Shown one piece after another: positions 17,795 to 26,917 of a stretch of 57,884 nt of DNA. The notes beneath the pieces are model-generated. The model was not told where the DNA came from. It did no database searches and saw nothing but the letters and a program-made list of their open reading frames with translations. Within the stretch, counting starts at the first letter, position 1. Each line of letters opens with the position of its first letter. The position numbers and the translations under genes were made by a program. This stretch comes from Advenella kashmirensis WT001 (lineage in GTDB: Bacteria > Pseudomonadota > Gammaproteobacteria > Burkholderiales > Burkholderiaceae_B). The stretch covers positions 1 through 57,884 of the forward strand of contig NC_017965.1 of NCBI RefSeq assembly GCF_000219915.2. Direction: 5' to 3'.

Positions 17795-19723
17795 TTAAGT
17801 GTTTCCTAATACTTGCTCAAAAGCGCGGGTGCCACTGCCCTGCCAGGCTTTTTCTACTGCCAGTTTCAGGTCGGCCAAATACTCTGGCGGCGAATCCTCG
17901 GCACACAGCCCTGCAATGACGGTTTGCATCAATGCGTCCTTGTTCGCTACTCTGTTTAAATCCGTAGCATCCAGCTCCTGCGCTGGTACGTCCTCAAGAG
18001 TTGAACCGGCTGCAGCTTTGCCATTGGCTGCCGAGGGACGTTCAAATTTAGGCACCATTGGCTGCGGGTAGCCCAGGCGTTGCTTAAATATCGGATCGTC
18101 GTAATAACGCACCTTCTTGGCATAGATCGTGTTCATGCCAGGCATGTTAATGACGCAATCGGTCTTGGGCATGGCCTTGATTTCTTGGGGTAACATCACC
18201 GCCCTGCGCTGCCCCGCCCCATCACCGAACGCTTCGGAAATGCTGCGACCACCCTTGCCGGTATTGCGATTTTTGGAATGTACGGTTTCATAGCCTATGA
18301 TTTCCGAATATTCCTGCGCATCCTTGTTATCCCTGGTAGCAAAAATCATCTGACAATCAAAATTGCCCAGCAACGATTGCGCCCCGTCCACGCCATAGAG
18401 ATTGTTCATCTGGGGTCTGTTCTGAAAGATCATGAGTAAGCGCAGCTCATAGCCAGCAATGTATGCAGCGGAAGTCTCGATAATGTCCACTTTTCCCATC
18501 GCGGCAGCTTCATCTATCATGAGAAGACATTGATATTTCAGATCAGGGTTCTGCTGGGGCAATTGATCCGTGTTCACGCTGATCAACTGGCTAAAAAACA
18601 GATTAATCAAACGTCCAAACCGGGAAAAATCGTTAGGATTGACCCCAACATAGATACTCATGCGCTTACGGCGCACATCGCGCAAATCGAAATCATCCCC
18701 ACTGGTAACGCCTGCTACCACCGGATCCGAAAATACCGATAGTGGAGCCATAAAGTTGGAAATGATGCCCGAGCCGGTCTGTCCGCCAGCACTTGGCACG
18801 TAGCTCAACATGTTAGTTTTGCAGGCATCGCTTAACGGTGTTGTTTTTACTGTCTCTTTAATCCAATCGGCCAGAGATTGCCCGTCTGCGGGTGTTGCCA
18901 GCTTTAACAAAGCAGGCATTGAGGGAATCACCCCGGTTTCATTTTCTGTCTCGATCAAATATAGACAAAGGCCAACAAAGAGCTTTTGCGCCATTTCATT
19001 GAAAAATATGCTGTTGCCTGACATATTGCCCGAGGTCGGATACAGAATATATGCAATTGAAAACGCCCCACCCGGCGCAAAATCTGGATCTCGCTTCACG
19101 TAGGAAAGCGGATTCCAGCGATGACTTCTGAATTGGTCGGTGCTCAGATGCAGTAAATACACTTCTTGGCCGTGCGCTTCCCGATAGCCAGCCGTGATTT
19201 CATAGTTTTCCAGCTTGGGATCAAACACGACCAGGCTATCGCGATAGTGTAAGCAGTTAGGGATGACAATACCCACACCCTTGCCCGACCGAGGCGGCGC
19301 GGCCAGAAACGCAAACTGGTTGCCGCCCCAGCGCAGATACTTGCCCTTGTATTTACCGATAATAATGTCGGGGCTTTCGTGCGAGTCATTTAGCAACCCA
19401 GCCTTCGCAATCTCGCCTGGCGTGGCGAACCTGGCCGAACCATGTAATTCTCGCTTGGGGCCGGAAAAAAATGCACCAATGCCAGCAATTATCGGGAGCA
19501 GTGCAATCAGAACACTGAAAACCACTGCCACCTTATATTGCCAAAGGCTCCAAATTCCACCGCCTTGCGTATTCTTATACAGATCCCACAACACATAGAT
19601 GCCGGGATCGATCGGGGCCTTAGCAAAGCGTATAAAGACTAGGCTACCCACGTACTGCCCGATGACAGCAAATACCAGAGTGCAGGCAACCAACGCCGCC
19701 AACCAAATCATGGCTTTTTTCAT
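17795..19723 (-). CDS. virD4: VirD4/TraG-family type IV coupling protein
   Basis: The hexameric ATPase that delivers the relaxase-DNA complex to the secretion channel. Two N-terminal membrane segments (about residues 5-30 and 67-90) anchor it. The Walker A motif is in LAAPPRSGKGVGIVIPN (about residues 142-150), Walker B in CLLMIDEAAAMGK, and the conserved FQNRPQM region follows. GGAG seven bases before the ATG at 19723 (MKKAMIW) decides this start over the longer frame to 19738. The 642-residue length is normal. It lies between ssb and the primase gene. Confidence 0.93.
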   Translation of the reverse strand: MKKAMIWLAALVACTLVFAVIGQYVGSLVFIRFAKAPIDPGIYVLWDLYKNTQGGGIWSLWQYKVAVVFSVLIALLPIIAGIGAFFSGPKRELHGSARFATPGEIAKAGLLNDSHESPDIIIGKYKGKYLRWGGNQFAFLAAPPRSGKGVGIVIPNCLHYRDSLVVFDPKLENYEITAGYREAHGQEVYLLHLSTDQFRSHRWNPLSYVKRDPDFAPGGAFSIAYILYPTSGNMSGNSIFFNEMAQKLFVGLCLYLIETENETGVIPSMPALLKLATPADGQSLADWIKETVKTTPLSDACKTNMLSYVPSAGGQTGSGIISNFMAPLSVFSDPVVAGVTSGDDFDLRDVRRKRMSIYVGVNPNDFSRFGRLINLFFSQLISVNTDQLPQQNPDLKYQCLLMIDEAAAMGKVDIIETSAAYIAGYELRLLMIFQNRPQMNNLYGVDGAQSLLGNFDCQMIFATRDNKDAQEYSEIIGYETVHSKNRNTGKGGRSISEAFGDGAGQRRAVMLPQEIKAMPKTDCVINMPGMNTIYAKKVRYYDDPIFKQRLGYPQPMVPKFERPSAANGKAAAGSTLEDVPAQELDATDLNRVANKDALMQTVIAGLCAEDSPPEYLADLKLAVEKAWQGSGTRAFEQVLGNT

Positions 19724-19761
19724 AAAGAACATCTCCAAATCAATGAATGGCTGGCAGATCC

Positions 19762-20208
19762 TTAACTGAACTGCTCAAGCGGGCTAACTGCCGTCGCTTG
19801 AGCAGAATCAGACTTCTGCGCCTGTTCAGCTACATCAGCTGGACCTTCTGGCTTTTCATCGTGCCGGATCTTGGTATGAATCATTTTCATATCCTGAACT
19901 TTGACCATGACAGATAAGCGATCCATTCCGGTGCGTTCATCCGAGTAAATCTTTGTTTGCAGCGGGCCACGAATCCAGATCTTGTCGCCCTTTTTCATGT
20001 ACTTGGCTACGATTTCAGCCTGGTTGCCAAGCAGCGATGCGGTATGCCATTGTGTGGATTCTTTAACTTCACCCGTTTCTTTGTCGGTCCATTGGTCAGG
20101 GGTCGCAATGGAAATACGCAAACTGGCTGTTCCGTTGGCGAAATATCGCAGTTCCGGGTCTTTGCCCAAATTGCCCATGACGGTAATTTCATTGATGTAG
20201 GCAGACAT
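19762..20208 (-). CDS. ssb: Single-stranded DNA-binding protein
   Basis: A 148-residue SSB that coats transferred single strands. The OB fold opens INEITVMGNLGKDPELRYFANG and contains TQWHTASLLGNQAEIVAKYMKKG and WIRGPLQTKIY. The tail is short and ends SPLEQFS instead of the acidic DDDIPF-type tip used to bind host partners, so it may not recruit host repair proteins in the usual way. It follows virB11 after a terminator hairpin and precedes virD4 with a 38-bp gap. Confidence 0.93.
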   Translation of the reverse strand: MSAYINEITVMGNLGKDPELRYFANGTASLRISIATPDQWTDKETGEVKESTQWHTASLLGNQAEIVAKYMKKGDKIWIRGPLQTKIYSDERTGMDRLSVMVKVQDMKMIHTKIRHDEKPEGPADVAEQAQKSDSAQATAVSPLEQFS

Positions 20209-20224
20209 TTGTTATCCTCAATAG

Positions 20225-20250
20225 AAAAGCCCCGCGACATTGGCGGGGCA
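20225..20250 (-). terminator. Rho-independent terminator between virB11 and ssb
   Basis: Minus-strand hairpin GCCCCGC...GCGGGGC followed by TTTTCTAT. It lies 17 bp before the ssb start and faces the direction of all transfer genes, so the mating-channel genes could end here unless the terminator is bypassed. Confidence 0.75.
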
Positions 20251-20305
20251 GGATTATGATTGTTTGAATATTCATTGCACTTTCAATAAATATTCACCTG
20301 TAGGG

Positions 20306-21418
20306 TCAGCTGCGCATGGCTGTACGTTTTTGTACCGGGTCGTAATACAGCTCGGTCATATAGGTGTCTTTAAAGAAGCACACGATATCGATTGTCTTTT
20401 TGGCATTAGCCAGCAGATACTGATAATCCATGCCAGCGCCGGTTGGGGACTGTTTGGCCAGATCCGCGATCCGATGGAAAACGCTACGCGAATCATTGGA
20501 ATGAACAGACGTTAAACCGCCAGGGTGCCCGGTATTTAACGCTGTGAGATAGTCCCAAGCTTCACCACCGCGCAGCTCAGTCAAAAATATCCGATCTGGC
20601 TTAATCCGCATGCAAGCAGCAATGAGCGATTGCGCAGAGACATGTTCTTTAATAAACAGATGGACATGGTTAGGGTGATTGGGCAGCTCCAGTTCATGCG
20701 AATCCTCAAGGGTTGCTATCCGGGTTTCCTTGGGGATCAAATCGGCAATGGCCTTTGAAAACGTGGTTTTGCCAGAGCCGGTGCCGCCGACCATGCAGAT
20801 ATTAAGTTTGTGCTCGACTGCCAACCGAAAGAAATTAGCAAAGTCTCGGTTGGCCTTGTAGTGCATCATATCCAGCTCAAAATCATCTAGCCGCACATCG
20901 TAGGGCAACCGCAGCTCGTCGGCCACGTCCCTATACTGCTTACCGGTGTATATCCCCTCAAGCACGTTCAAGGCTTCCAGGGCGGTTTCGCTCATATCTC
21001 GAAACCCGGCCAAACGCCCGGAATCGATGTAGTCCCCAAGGCTAAACCGGTCCTTTGATGGCTTTCTAAACCCATACACCACGGTATGCTCCTCACACGC
21101 TGGCGGGATCAAAATATGACCCCGTTCCCCATCTGGCAGCATTACCGAGTGCATGGGCTGCGCCAGGCTAATGTGCTTCTGATTAAAGATCGTCAACACA
21201 TTTGCCAATTCCCAAAGGCTTTTATAGTCCAAATGGGGATTGTGTTCGCAACTCACCCCATCCGGTTTATCAATAAAGACTTCCCCAGGCCGATTAATCA
21301 TCACATCCGTTACCCCTGGCCGGTTCAGGTATTCGGAAATGCCCAGCCGGTCCAGGATGTTACGGGCGCTGATATCCGGGGCGTACCCAATATCAGCTCT
21401 ATTGCTCACAACATCCAT
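20306..21418 (-). CDS. virB11: VirB11-type secretion ATPase
   Basis: The hexameric cytoplasmic ATPase that powers pilus assembly and substrate transfer. The Walker A motif GGTGSGKT is near 211-218 (counting from this start). The His and Asp boxes follow (RIATLEDSHELELPNHPNHV; LTELRGGEAWDYLTALNTGHPGGLTSVHSN). The ATG at 21418 follows AGGTGA; a GTG three codons earlier is less well placed. The start is 10 bp after the virB10 stop. Length is 370 residues, slightly longer than the usual 330-350. Confidence 0.94.
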   Translation of the reverse strand: MDVVSNRADIGYAPDISARNILDRLGISEYLNRPGVTDVMINRPGEVFIDKPDGVSCEHNPHLDYKSLWELANVLTIFNQKHISLAQPMHSVMLPDGERGHILIPPACEEHTVVYGFRKPSKDRFSLGDYIDSGRLAGFRDMSETALEALNVLEGIYTGKQYRDVADELRLPYDVRLDDFELDMMHYKANRDFANFFRLAVEHKLNICMVGGTGSGKTTFSKAIADLIPKETRIATLEDSHELELPNHPNHVHLFIKEHVSAQSLIAACMRIKPDRIFLTELRGGEAWDYLTALNTGHPGGLTSVHSNDSRSVFHRIADLAKQSPTGAGMDYQYLLANAKKTIDIVCFFKDTYMTELYYDPVQKRTAMRS

Positions 21419-21427
21419 GCTTGTCAC

Positions 21428-22636
21428 CTATTTAGTTGATGAACTGTAAAAGTACGGCTGTACCAGCTCATAGACAGACCTGAAATCCACGTCCCGCGCC
21501 ACCATGACGTTAACCAGCGTTCCCTGATTGACGTATCCCGTTGGCGGGATATTAATCGTGTTTTTCAAAGCTTCAGTTGCCATATCTTCGGCAGAATCGG
21601 AGGAGCTATCAAAAGTCACACCGCCCCGGTTACGGCTGCTGCTGTCAGCCATGCGGATACCATCCTTGATAAGACTAAGCATGATTGCACCGCCAAATCG
21701 CTGCCAAAAATGGTTATCAACTTGGGCTTCCTGGCCCGAGGCCCCCAGGGAATCGGCACTAGGACTGTTGACGGTCACGGATACACCGGCAGGAGTTTCA
21801 ATCGTAGACCACAGAACATAGACTCTCGCCTGACCCTGCACCAGGGCAGCTGTCTGCTCACCAATCACTTCGGAACCCCGCTCGATGAGCAAAACCCGGC
21901 CATTGGCCGAATAAACGTCTTTTGTGACCATGCAACGGGTAATGCCTGGCTGGGTTGTCACAATCATGGTGTTTAGGGTGCAAGCAATGCTTGTGCCTTT
22001 TTTGAGCAAGTAAGTCAGATCCGCCCGCTTCATGGCTACGGTCGGCTCAGTCTTGGTCGGACGCAGTTTGGAGGCAAAGCCGCTGGCCGTGGAGCTTTCC
22101 GTGCGGCTCACCTGCCCCGCTTGCGCGCTGCTGTCGCCTTTACCACCCGAAAAATCTATGGTGACAGGCCCCGTCAGTCGCCTATCGACCGGCTCCTGCT
22201 CTTTGGGCTGAACCGTTCCCGAATTAACCTGCCCAGGAACCGCTGTAGCGACATTTGGCTCCTGGGCTGGGGGTATCACCACTGGCGCCGGTGGCGGCGG
22301 CGGTGGGGTCAATTCTGCCTGTTCCAGGGCGAAATTCTTAGGACGGCTGTTTTTCACCATATCTAGCTCTTTCGGTGTCGTATCCTCGGGCTGACCGCCA
22401 CGGCCAGACAGGCCCATCATAGTGATGACAATCAGCAATACCGCAAGCACAATCCCGCCAAATACGAAAACCTTACCTACATTGGTTTTCTTCTTGGAGG
22501 ACAGGTTTTGCGGCAATCCCCGTTCAACCTCATCATCCCCGACCTTTTTATGAAGGGTTTCATGCTCGTCCGGCTCTATCCGGTTCGACCCATCCCCAAC
22601 GGTAAAATCCCGGTCTTTATCGTCTTGATTCATCAC
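21428..22636 (-). CDS. virB10: VirB10-type core complex protein
   Basis: Spans both membranes and gates the channel. It has a cytoplasmic N-terminus, one membrane helix near residues 52-70 (VFVFGGIVLAVLLIVITMMG), a proline-rich periplasmic stretch (TPPPPPPAPVVIPP) and the C-terminal beta-barrel-like domain with KGTSIACTLNTMI, RCMVTKDVYSANGRV and ERGSEVIGE. Length is 402 residues, as expected. It is located between virB9 and virB11 in the canonical order with an 8-10 bp gap on each side. Confidence 0.95.
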   Translation of the reverse strand: MMNQDDKDRDFTVGDGSNRIEPDEHETLHKKVGDDEVERGLPQNLSSKKKTNVGKVFVFGGIVLAVLLIVITMMGLSGRGGQPEDTTPKELDMVKNSRPKNFALEQAELTPPPPPPAPVVIPPAQEPNVATAVPGQVNSGTVQPKEQEPVDRRLTGPVTIDFSGGKGDSSAQAGQVSRTESSTASGFASKLRPTKTEPTVAMKRADLTYLLKKGTSIACTLNTMIVTTQPGITRCMVTKDVYSANGRVLLIERGSEVIGEQTAALVQGQARVYVLWSTIETPAGVSVTVNSPSADSLGASGQEAQVDNHFWQRFGGAIMLSLIKDGIRMADSSSRNRGGVTFDSSSDSAEDMATEALKNTINIPPTGYVNQGTLVNVMVARDVDFRSVYELVQPYFYSSSTK

Positions 22637-22643
22637 ATTTTCC

Positions 22644-23468
22644 TTATTTCACGATCCGCACACGGCCATCCTGGCCTGCACCGGTCTGGTTAAAGCGGCC
22701 ACGTTGGCTAAAGCCCCGGTTGTCCACACCCAACACGGTATTGCCCAGGCGAAGTACAAATTTGTTGCTCAATTCATGAACAACAACGGTATTGCCCTCG
22801 ACATGCAAATTGACCAGGGATTCGGTGCCATCGGGCATGATTTTGTAGATCGACGGCATATCACGGCCATTATCAAATTCCAAGTATGTAAAGCGCCCAT
22901 CGTCATACATGGCCGTTGGCGTCAACGATTTATCGCCATAGCCCCAATAGTTCTGATTGGCCCGCACAACGTTAGGCCGCAGCTTTTTGCCACTGAGGAT
23001 TTCATGCGCCTGGTTATTTTTGGCCCGCTGAGCCGCTACATTGGCACGTTGTGTATCGGGATACCGGAACCGCAACACGTACGTGGGAGCCTGACGGCCC
23101 CGGCCATCTATCGACAGCTGAAACACATAGGTTCGCTTATTGGTCGTCACGATCAGGTTTGTTTCAGGATTCGGTGCCGTGGGCTTGAAAATGATATTGT
23201 TGCCCTTGACGTTCAATTTCCAGGCTTCCGAGTCACCCATACCCAAGGTGGCGCTATCGCCTTCAAGGCGCTCATCGGCTTCCAGCTGCACCAGGACCGC
23301 CCGCCCTATCTGCGCCCGGATATGGAATACATTATTAGGGCTATAGGTCACAGTCTGGATACGCGCATCCTGGCTAGATCCCTTGGGTACTGACAATGCG
23401 CAGGCCTGGCCCGACACAAAAAAGACCGCAGCAGCGGCCAGTAGCGTTATAAATGGCTTTTGTTTCAT
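22644..23468 (-). CDS. virB9: VirB9-type outer-membrane core protein
   Basis: Periplasmic component of the outer-membrane core ring. The signal peptide (MKQKPFITLLAAAAVFFVSG, cleavage after ACA) is followed by the VirB9 N-terminal domain (RIQTVTYSPNNVFHIRAQIGRAVLVQLE) and the C-terminal domain that meets VirB7 and VirB10 (YDDGRFTYLEFDNGRDMPSIYKI...VVHELSNKFVLRLGNTVLGV). The 274-residue length is typical. The gap to virB8 is 43 bp and contains a perfect palindrome of CTTAAGCTAGCTTAAG with no T-run. Confidence 0.95.
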   Translation of the reverse strand: MKQKPFITLLAAAAVFFVSGQACALSVPKGSSQDARIQTVTYSPNNVFHIRAQIGRAVLVQLEADERLEGDSATLGMGDSEAWKLNVKGNNIIFKPTAPNPETNLIVTTNKRTYVFQLSIDGRGRQAPTYVLRFRYPDTQRANVAAQRAKNNQAHEILSGKKLRPNVVRANQNYWGYGDKSLTPTAMYDDGRFTYLEFDNGRDMPSIYKIMPDGTESLVNLHVEGNTVVVHELSNKFVLRLGNTVLGVDNRGFSQRGRFNQTGAGQDGRVRIVK

Positions 23469-23511
23469 GATTTTTTCCTCTCGCCCTTACTGAGTCGCAA
23501 CCGCTCTTAAG

Positions 23512-24204
23512 CTAGCTTAAGCTCATGACCTGAAATCCCAACGGATTTACAAGGCGATCTTTTTCAGTGATCGGTTTATTGACATACCGGTACGCAATCG
23601 TCGCCAGCATGCGTTGTGGTGGTGGCGCTTTGGCCTGGTCGGCGGTCAACATCTTTACTTTGCGCTCAAACCGCACCTGCGCCACATCCCCCACCCAGCT
23701 AACACTAATTACCCGAACATCAACGCGAGCCTTATCTTTAAGCACCTTATAGGGTGCAGCTGGCGATTCAAAAAGGCCCGCTATATCATTTTGAATCTGA
23801 GGCGAACTCATGAGCATGGATGCGTCATAGCCTGCCTGAACGGTCCACCAATCGTAACCCTCACGAAAGCGGATGTACTGACCGAGCCAGAATTTATCAA
23901 TGGCCTCGTCATACTTGAGTTTCTTAATATCCCGAACCGAAGTCACAATGTCAGTCGCACCGGTATTGTTATCCACCCGAAGGACAAACGGCTGAACAGA
24001 TTTCAGTGGCGTCAGACCAATCACAGCCCCTACTGCCAAGACAGAAATGAACATGCTCACCCCTGCGACACGCCAAGCAACCTTGTTATTGCGCTTGACT
24101 GCCTCAATCTGTGAGCGTTCAAATTCCTGCGCTCTCTGGATAAAAGTAATCGCCTCCTGGCGCGGCGAAGCCTCGGCCTTTTGTTTTTTCTTTTTAAAGA
24201 ACAT
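23512..24204 (-). CDS. virB8: VirB8-type inner-membrane assembly protein
   Basis: A bitopic protein that nucleates the secretion complex. It has a short lysine-rich N-terminus (MFFKKKKQK), a membrane segment near residues 44-64 (VAGVSMFISVLAVGAVIGLTPL) and a periplasmic NTF2-like domain (YDEAIDKFWLGQYIRFREGYDW...VRFERKVKML). The ATG at 24204 preceded by GGTGAGGTG is the best start and overlaps the VirB7 gene by 11 bp; a GTG at 24216 would add four residues. Confidence 0.94.
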   Translation of the reverse strand: MFFKKKKQKAEASPRQEAITFIQRAQEFERSQIEAVKRNNKVAWRVAGVSMFISVLAVGAVIGLTPLKSVQPFVLRVDNNTGATDIVTSVRDIKKLKYDEAIDKFWLGQYIRFREGYDWWTVQAGYDASMLMSSPQIQNDIAGLFESPAAPYKVLKDKARVDVRVISVSWVGDVAQVRFERKVKMLTADQAKAPPPQRMLATIAYRYVNKPITEKDRLVNPLGFQVMSLS

Positions 24205-24337
24205 GGCGCACCTCACCTTTTATTTCATAACCTTGATTGATCGGAAAGGGTGTTCCCTTTGGTTCCGGGGCTGGCGTGTGGCTGGCGCATGCAGCCAGGA
24301 AAACCAACAACAGCGCACTTATAAATAGCTTTTTCAT
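24194..24337 (-). CDS. virB7: VirB7-type lipoprotein, 47 aa
   Basis: A small gene in the expected place directly before virB8. The product starts MKKLFISALLLVFLAAC, a lipoprotein signal with lipobox LAAC and lipidated C17. The mature chain is about 31 residues, proline-rich at its start (ASHTPAPEPKG), and ends in EIKGEVRHVL. GGAG lies six bases before the ATG. The size, position and overlap with virB8 fit VirB7, which stabilises VirB9 in the outer membrane. The identification rests on position and lipobox. Confidence 0.82.
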   Translation of the reverse strand: MKKLFISALLLVFLAACASHTPAPEPKGTPFPINQGYEIKGEVRHVL

Positions 24338-24393
24338 TACTTACTCCTATGAGCAAAATTTTTTTTGTCAAAGAACAAATCGATTATTAAGGA

Positions 24394-24420
24394 CGAAAAA
24401 AAACCGCATCAAATGCGGTT
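24394..24420 (-). terminator. Rho-independent terminator upstream of virB7
   Basis: Minus-strand hairpin AACCGCAT TTG ATGCGGTT followed by a run of seven or more T (A-run at 24395-24401). It lies in the gap after the 121-aa membrane-protein gene and before virB7, facing the same way as both. Confidence 0.85.
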
Positions 24421-24455
24421 CTCTGTGTGAGAGTTACTAATGTGCCAGCGATTGG

Positions 24456-24821
24456 CTACCTAGCATAAATGTCGTTTAGCTCATCGAGGCCCCGCCAATG
24501 TAGCCATCCAAAAACAGAAAAGGCAAATACTGACAGTGTGAACGTTCTAACTGACCACCCATCATCAAAATATGAAAGACTCCAAGCGCCAAAAGTCCAG
24601 TTTGCTGTGAACAGAACACACATAATCAAGCAGAATACAGGGTATCGACGCAACCACATCATGAGCATAAAAGCACCCAAGAATACAAGCCAAGACTTAA
24701 CGACAAAGCCCGCCAATCCTGCCAACCAGGTCAATTCAAGATTGAACAACAATGACATGCCACGATTCGACCATTCACGGCGAATCGCCCGGCGATGGGC
24801 CGTCTCTAAAGCACTTCTCAT
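24456..24821 (-). CDS. Hypothetical membrane protein in the virB region
   Basis: A protein of about 121 residues between virB6 and virB7. Three to four hydrophobic stretches are visible (LTWLAGLAGFVVKSWLVFLG, YPVFCLIMCVLFTANWTFG, TFTLSVFAFSVFGWLHW), so it is probably an inner-membrane protein with a basic N-terminus (HRRAIRREWSNR). Three consecutive ATG codons follow AAAGGAG; the third, at 24821, has the best spacing. I do not recognise a family. Entry exclusion or assembly of the mating channel are possible roles from context only. Confidence 0.72.
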   Translation of the reverse strand: MRSALETAHRRAIRREWSNRGMSLLFNLELTWLAGLAGFVVKSWLVFLGAFMLMMWLRRYPVFCLIMCVLFTANWTFGAWSLSYFDDGWSVRTFTLSVFAFSVFGWLHWRGLDELNDIYAR

Positions 24822-24832
24822 CATCATCTCCT

Positions 24833-25774
24833 TTATTCACCGCTGGCCCGGTTATACCCACGACCAGATCCGCCTGACCCTCTATTAGCGATTTTGTCAA
24901 AGGTACGACTGACGAAACCGCCCATCCTGCCAAAAGTTCTACTATGTGTATCGGCCATAGCTCCACCGGTCAAAGCGCCTGCAATGCTAGGGATACTCAA
25001 TGCTGCCATCAAAAAAATCACCGTCATAACTAAAAGTTGAGAAATAGCTTTCCATGCCTCAACTAAATCCCATGAACCCGATTGATTTGCCCATTCATCA
25101 ACTGTACTTTGCACAAAGCTACTTTGAATCACACTAATCAAAGTCAAAAGCGCAATAGTCACCGTATAGTTTAAGCATTGGCCGATCCAATTCATTGAAT
25201 ATTGACGTGTCCCTGGGAATAGTGCTGCGCCTAGAAATAGTGGCCCAACCATCAACGTTAATGCTAGACAAACCTTAGCTATTAAATAAAAGGCATACGC
25301 CACCATAAACAGCAGGTATCCCAATATCATTGTTATTAACTTTGCTCCATATACAGCCAGATGCGTTTGGATTTCATACCAAGCTTTATCCTCTGATATT
25401 TTATCCAAGCTATAAATCATCATATCTATGCTTTTCAGTCCTGTCTCAACTGCGCTAGGCCCGCTATTTGTATATCCGAATAGACTGCTTAACTGATCTG
25501 GAAGTGCATATATGATTGCCGCAATCTTGGCATAATTACCGGCATTAAAAGCAAAGGCAATAATGAGAAGCCAGACTAACACTCTCTTTGAAATATCTAC
25601 AATCGACTCATCAAACCCTTTGTTGTAATAATAAAATGTCAGTAAAACAACATATAGGCTCAGACCGAGCGAAAAAATAGGGGCAATCCCTTCTATGAAT
25701 TGCCCCGTTTTTTCAAAAAGATCTGACCCGAGCTTCGAAGTCATTAACTCCGTTATATCTGCAATGATGCTCAT
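24833..25774 (-). CDS. virB6: VirB6/TrbL-type polytopic membrane protein
   Basis: Inner-membrane channel component. The 313-residue chain has about six to eight hydrophobic helices (PIFSLGLSLYVVLLTFYYY, ISKRVLVWLLIIAFAFNAG, LITMILGYLLFMVAYAFYLIAK, VCLALTLMVGPLFLGAALFP, LVMTVIFLMAALSIPSIAGAL). The family hallmark is the ALTLMVGPLFLGAALFPGTR stretch with its tryptophan-rich continuation. The tail is glycine/arginine-rich (GSGGSGRGYNR). It sits 26 bp after the EexN-like gene in the usual order. Confidence 0.92.
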   Translation of the reverse strand: MSIIADITELMTSKLGSDLFEKTGQFIEGIAPIFSLGLSLYVVLLTFYYYNKGFDESIVDISKRVLVWLLIIAFAFNAGNYAKIAAIIYALPDQLSSLFGYTNSGPSAVETGLKSIDMMIYSLDKISEDKAWYEIQTHLAVYGAKLITMILGYLLFMVAYAFYLIAKVCLALTLMVGPLFLGAALFPGTRQYSMNWIGQCLNYTVTIALLTLISVIQSSFVQSTVDEWANQSGSWDLVEAWKAISQLLVMTVIFLMAALSIPSIAGALTGGAMADTHSRTFGRMGGFVSRTFDKIANRGSGGSGRGYNRASGE

Positions 25775-25800
25775 GGCAATCCTTTATTCATAAAATCAGC

Positions 25801-26088
25801 TCATCCGCAAGCTGCCTTGTCATAGTATTTTTCGCAAACATTCTGTCCCAGATTTTTTTTGCAATGCTGCGCTTCGCTTTTGCTATTCTTACCGAACAGT
25901 TCAGCACCACGTTTACAATTGCCGAGTTTTATATCCTTATTCATAACCTCGCCTTCTTTAGGCATTGGCGTACCTTCTGGAATAGATTGACCGGGTGGTG
26001 TTGGTGGTGTCTCTGCTTCTGCCTTTTCTCCGCAGCCCATCAGAGCAATACTTAAACCAATCGCACCAGCAATTAAAAAACCACGCAT
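25801..26088 (-). CDS. EexN-like entry-exclusion lipoprotein
   Basis: A 95-residue lipoprotein with signal MRGFLIAGAIGLSIALMGC (lipobox, C19). The mature part has a proline-rich linker (PPTPPGQSIPEGTPMP) and then cysteines in NCKRGAELF, QHCKKNLG, NVCEKYY and AACG. Small cysteine-containing lipoproteins between virB5 and virB6 are typically entry-exclusion factors that stop redundant transfer between cells carrying the same plasmid. Function is assigned from position, lipobox and cysteine pattern. Confidence 0.72.
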   Translation of the reverse strand: MRGFLIAGAIGLSIALMGCGEKAEAETPPTPPGQSIPEGTPMPKEGEVMNKDIKLGNCKRGAELFGKNSKSEAQHCKKNLGQNVCEKYYDKAACG

Positions 26089-26111
26089 GTCATATCCTTA
26101 ATTCAGATGAT

Positions 26112-26139
26112 AAAAATGCGATCAGTACATCCTGATCGC
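26112..26139 (-). terminator. Rho-independent terminator after virB5
   Basis: Minus-strand hairpin GCGATCAG GATGTA CTGATCGC, followed by ATTTTTATC. It lies 34 bp after the virB5 stop and before the eexN-like gene, facing the direction of transcription of both. Confidence 0.75.
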
Positions 26140-26172
26140 TTCGCTCAACCAATAGGATGCAACAATATAAAA

Positions 26173-26814
26173 CTATCCGCAACTAGCAGTTGAACTTTTC
26201 GCCCATGCCTCTAGTGAGCAATTGTTATATTTTGCAAGCTTGCGGCTTTCTATTTCTTTCTGGTTTTCATGGAGTCTAGCCATCATGTCCAGCTTGACCT
26301 GTGTATTCATGATGGCTCCATTTTCTGTAGCTATCCGGTTTTGCAAATCTGCAGCGGCCTTCACATCCTCAGCCAAATCAATCTGCCCCATTAGTCCTTC
26401 AATGTTGCTAAGCCGAACCTTTGTGTCCTCAAAAGCCCGCTCTGAAAATTCTTGAATTGAAGCCAGATTTTTCAAACTGGCCTGTGGGTCGAAGCTTTTA
26501 ATATCTGTAATACTGGAAACATCGACATTGGCCGCTTTATAGATATCTGCCCACTCAGAAGGAATTACGTCCTTGACAGTATCTTTCAAAAGATTGCCCA
26601 TATTGCGGGTTCCAGTCACTGCCTTGACCTGGCTTTTCAATTGAGTAATTTGCGAGATCTGGTTATCAATCTGCGTTTTCATGTGCGTAATCTGCTCAGC
26701 CATTTGAGCTAGCGCCGCAGCGTCAATAGTAGGAACGCCCGCAGCGAAAGCAGGGCCAGACAAAGAAAAGGCCGCAATCAAAGCGGCCTGCTTAATAAAT
26801 TTCAAAGTTCTCAT
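26173..26814 (-). CDS. virB5: VirB5-type minor pilin
   Basis: Secreted pilus-tip protein. The signal peptide MRTLKFIKQAALIAAFSLSG is cut after AFA. The mature chain is a long helical bundle typical of VirB5/TraC (AQMAEQITHMKTQIDNQISQ, then FSERAFEDTKVRLSNIEG and RIATENGAIMNTQVKLDMMA). It ends in KYNNCSLEAWAKSSTASCG, with two cysteines that may pair. Length is 213 residues. Confidence 0.9.
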   Translation of the reverse strand: MRTLKFIKQAALIAAFSLSGPAFAAGVPTIDAAALAQMAEQITHMKTQIDNQISQITQLKSQVKAVTGTRNMGNLLKDTVKDVIPSEWADIYKAANVDVSSITDIKSFDPQASLKNLASIQEFSERAFEDTKVRLSNIEGLMGQIDLAEDVKAAADLQNRIATENGAIMNTQVKLDMMARLHENQKEIESRKLAKYNNCSLEAWAKSSTASCG

Positions 26815-26917
26815 TTTGATTTTCCTAGTAAAAAGAGAAATATACGTGGACTGCTATCTCAATTCCCCCTTGAATTTTGCGTATAGGGCCTGGTGGATTA
26901 CGACAAGAACAATTGTG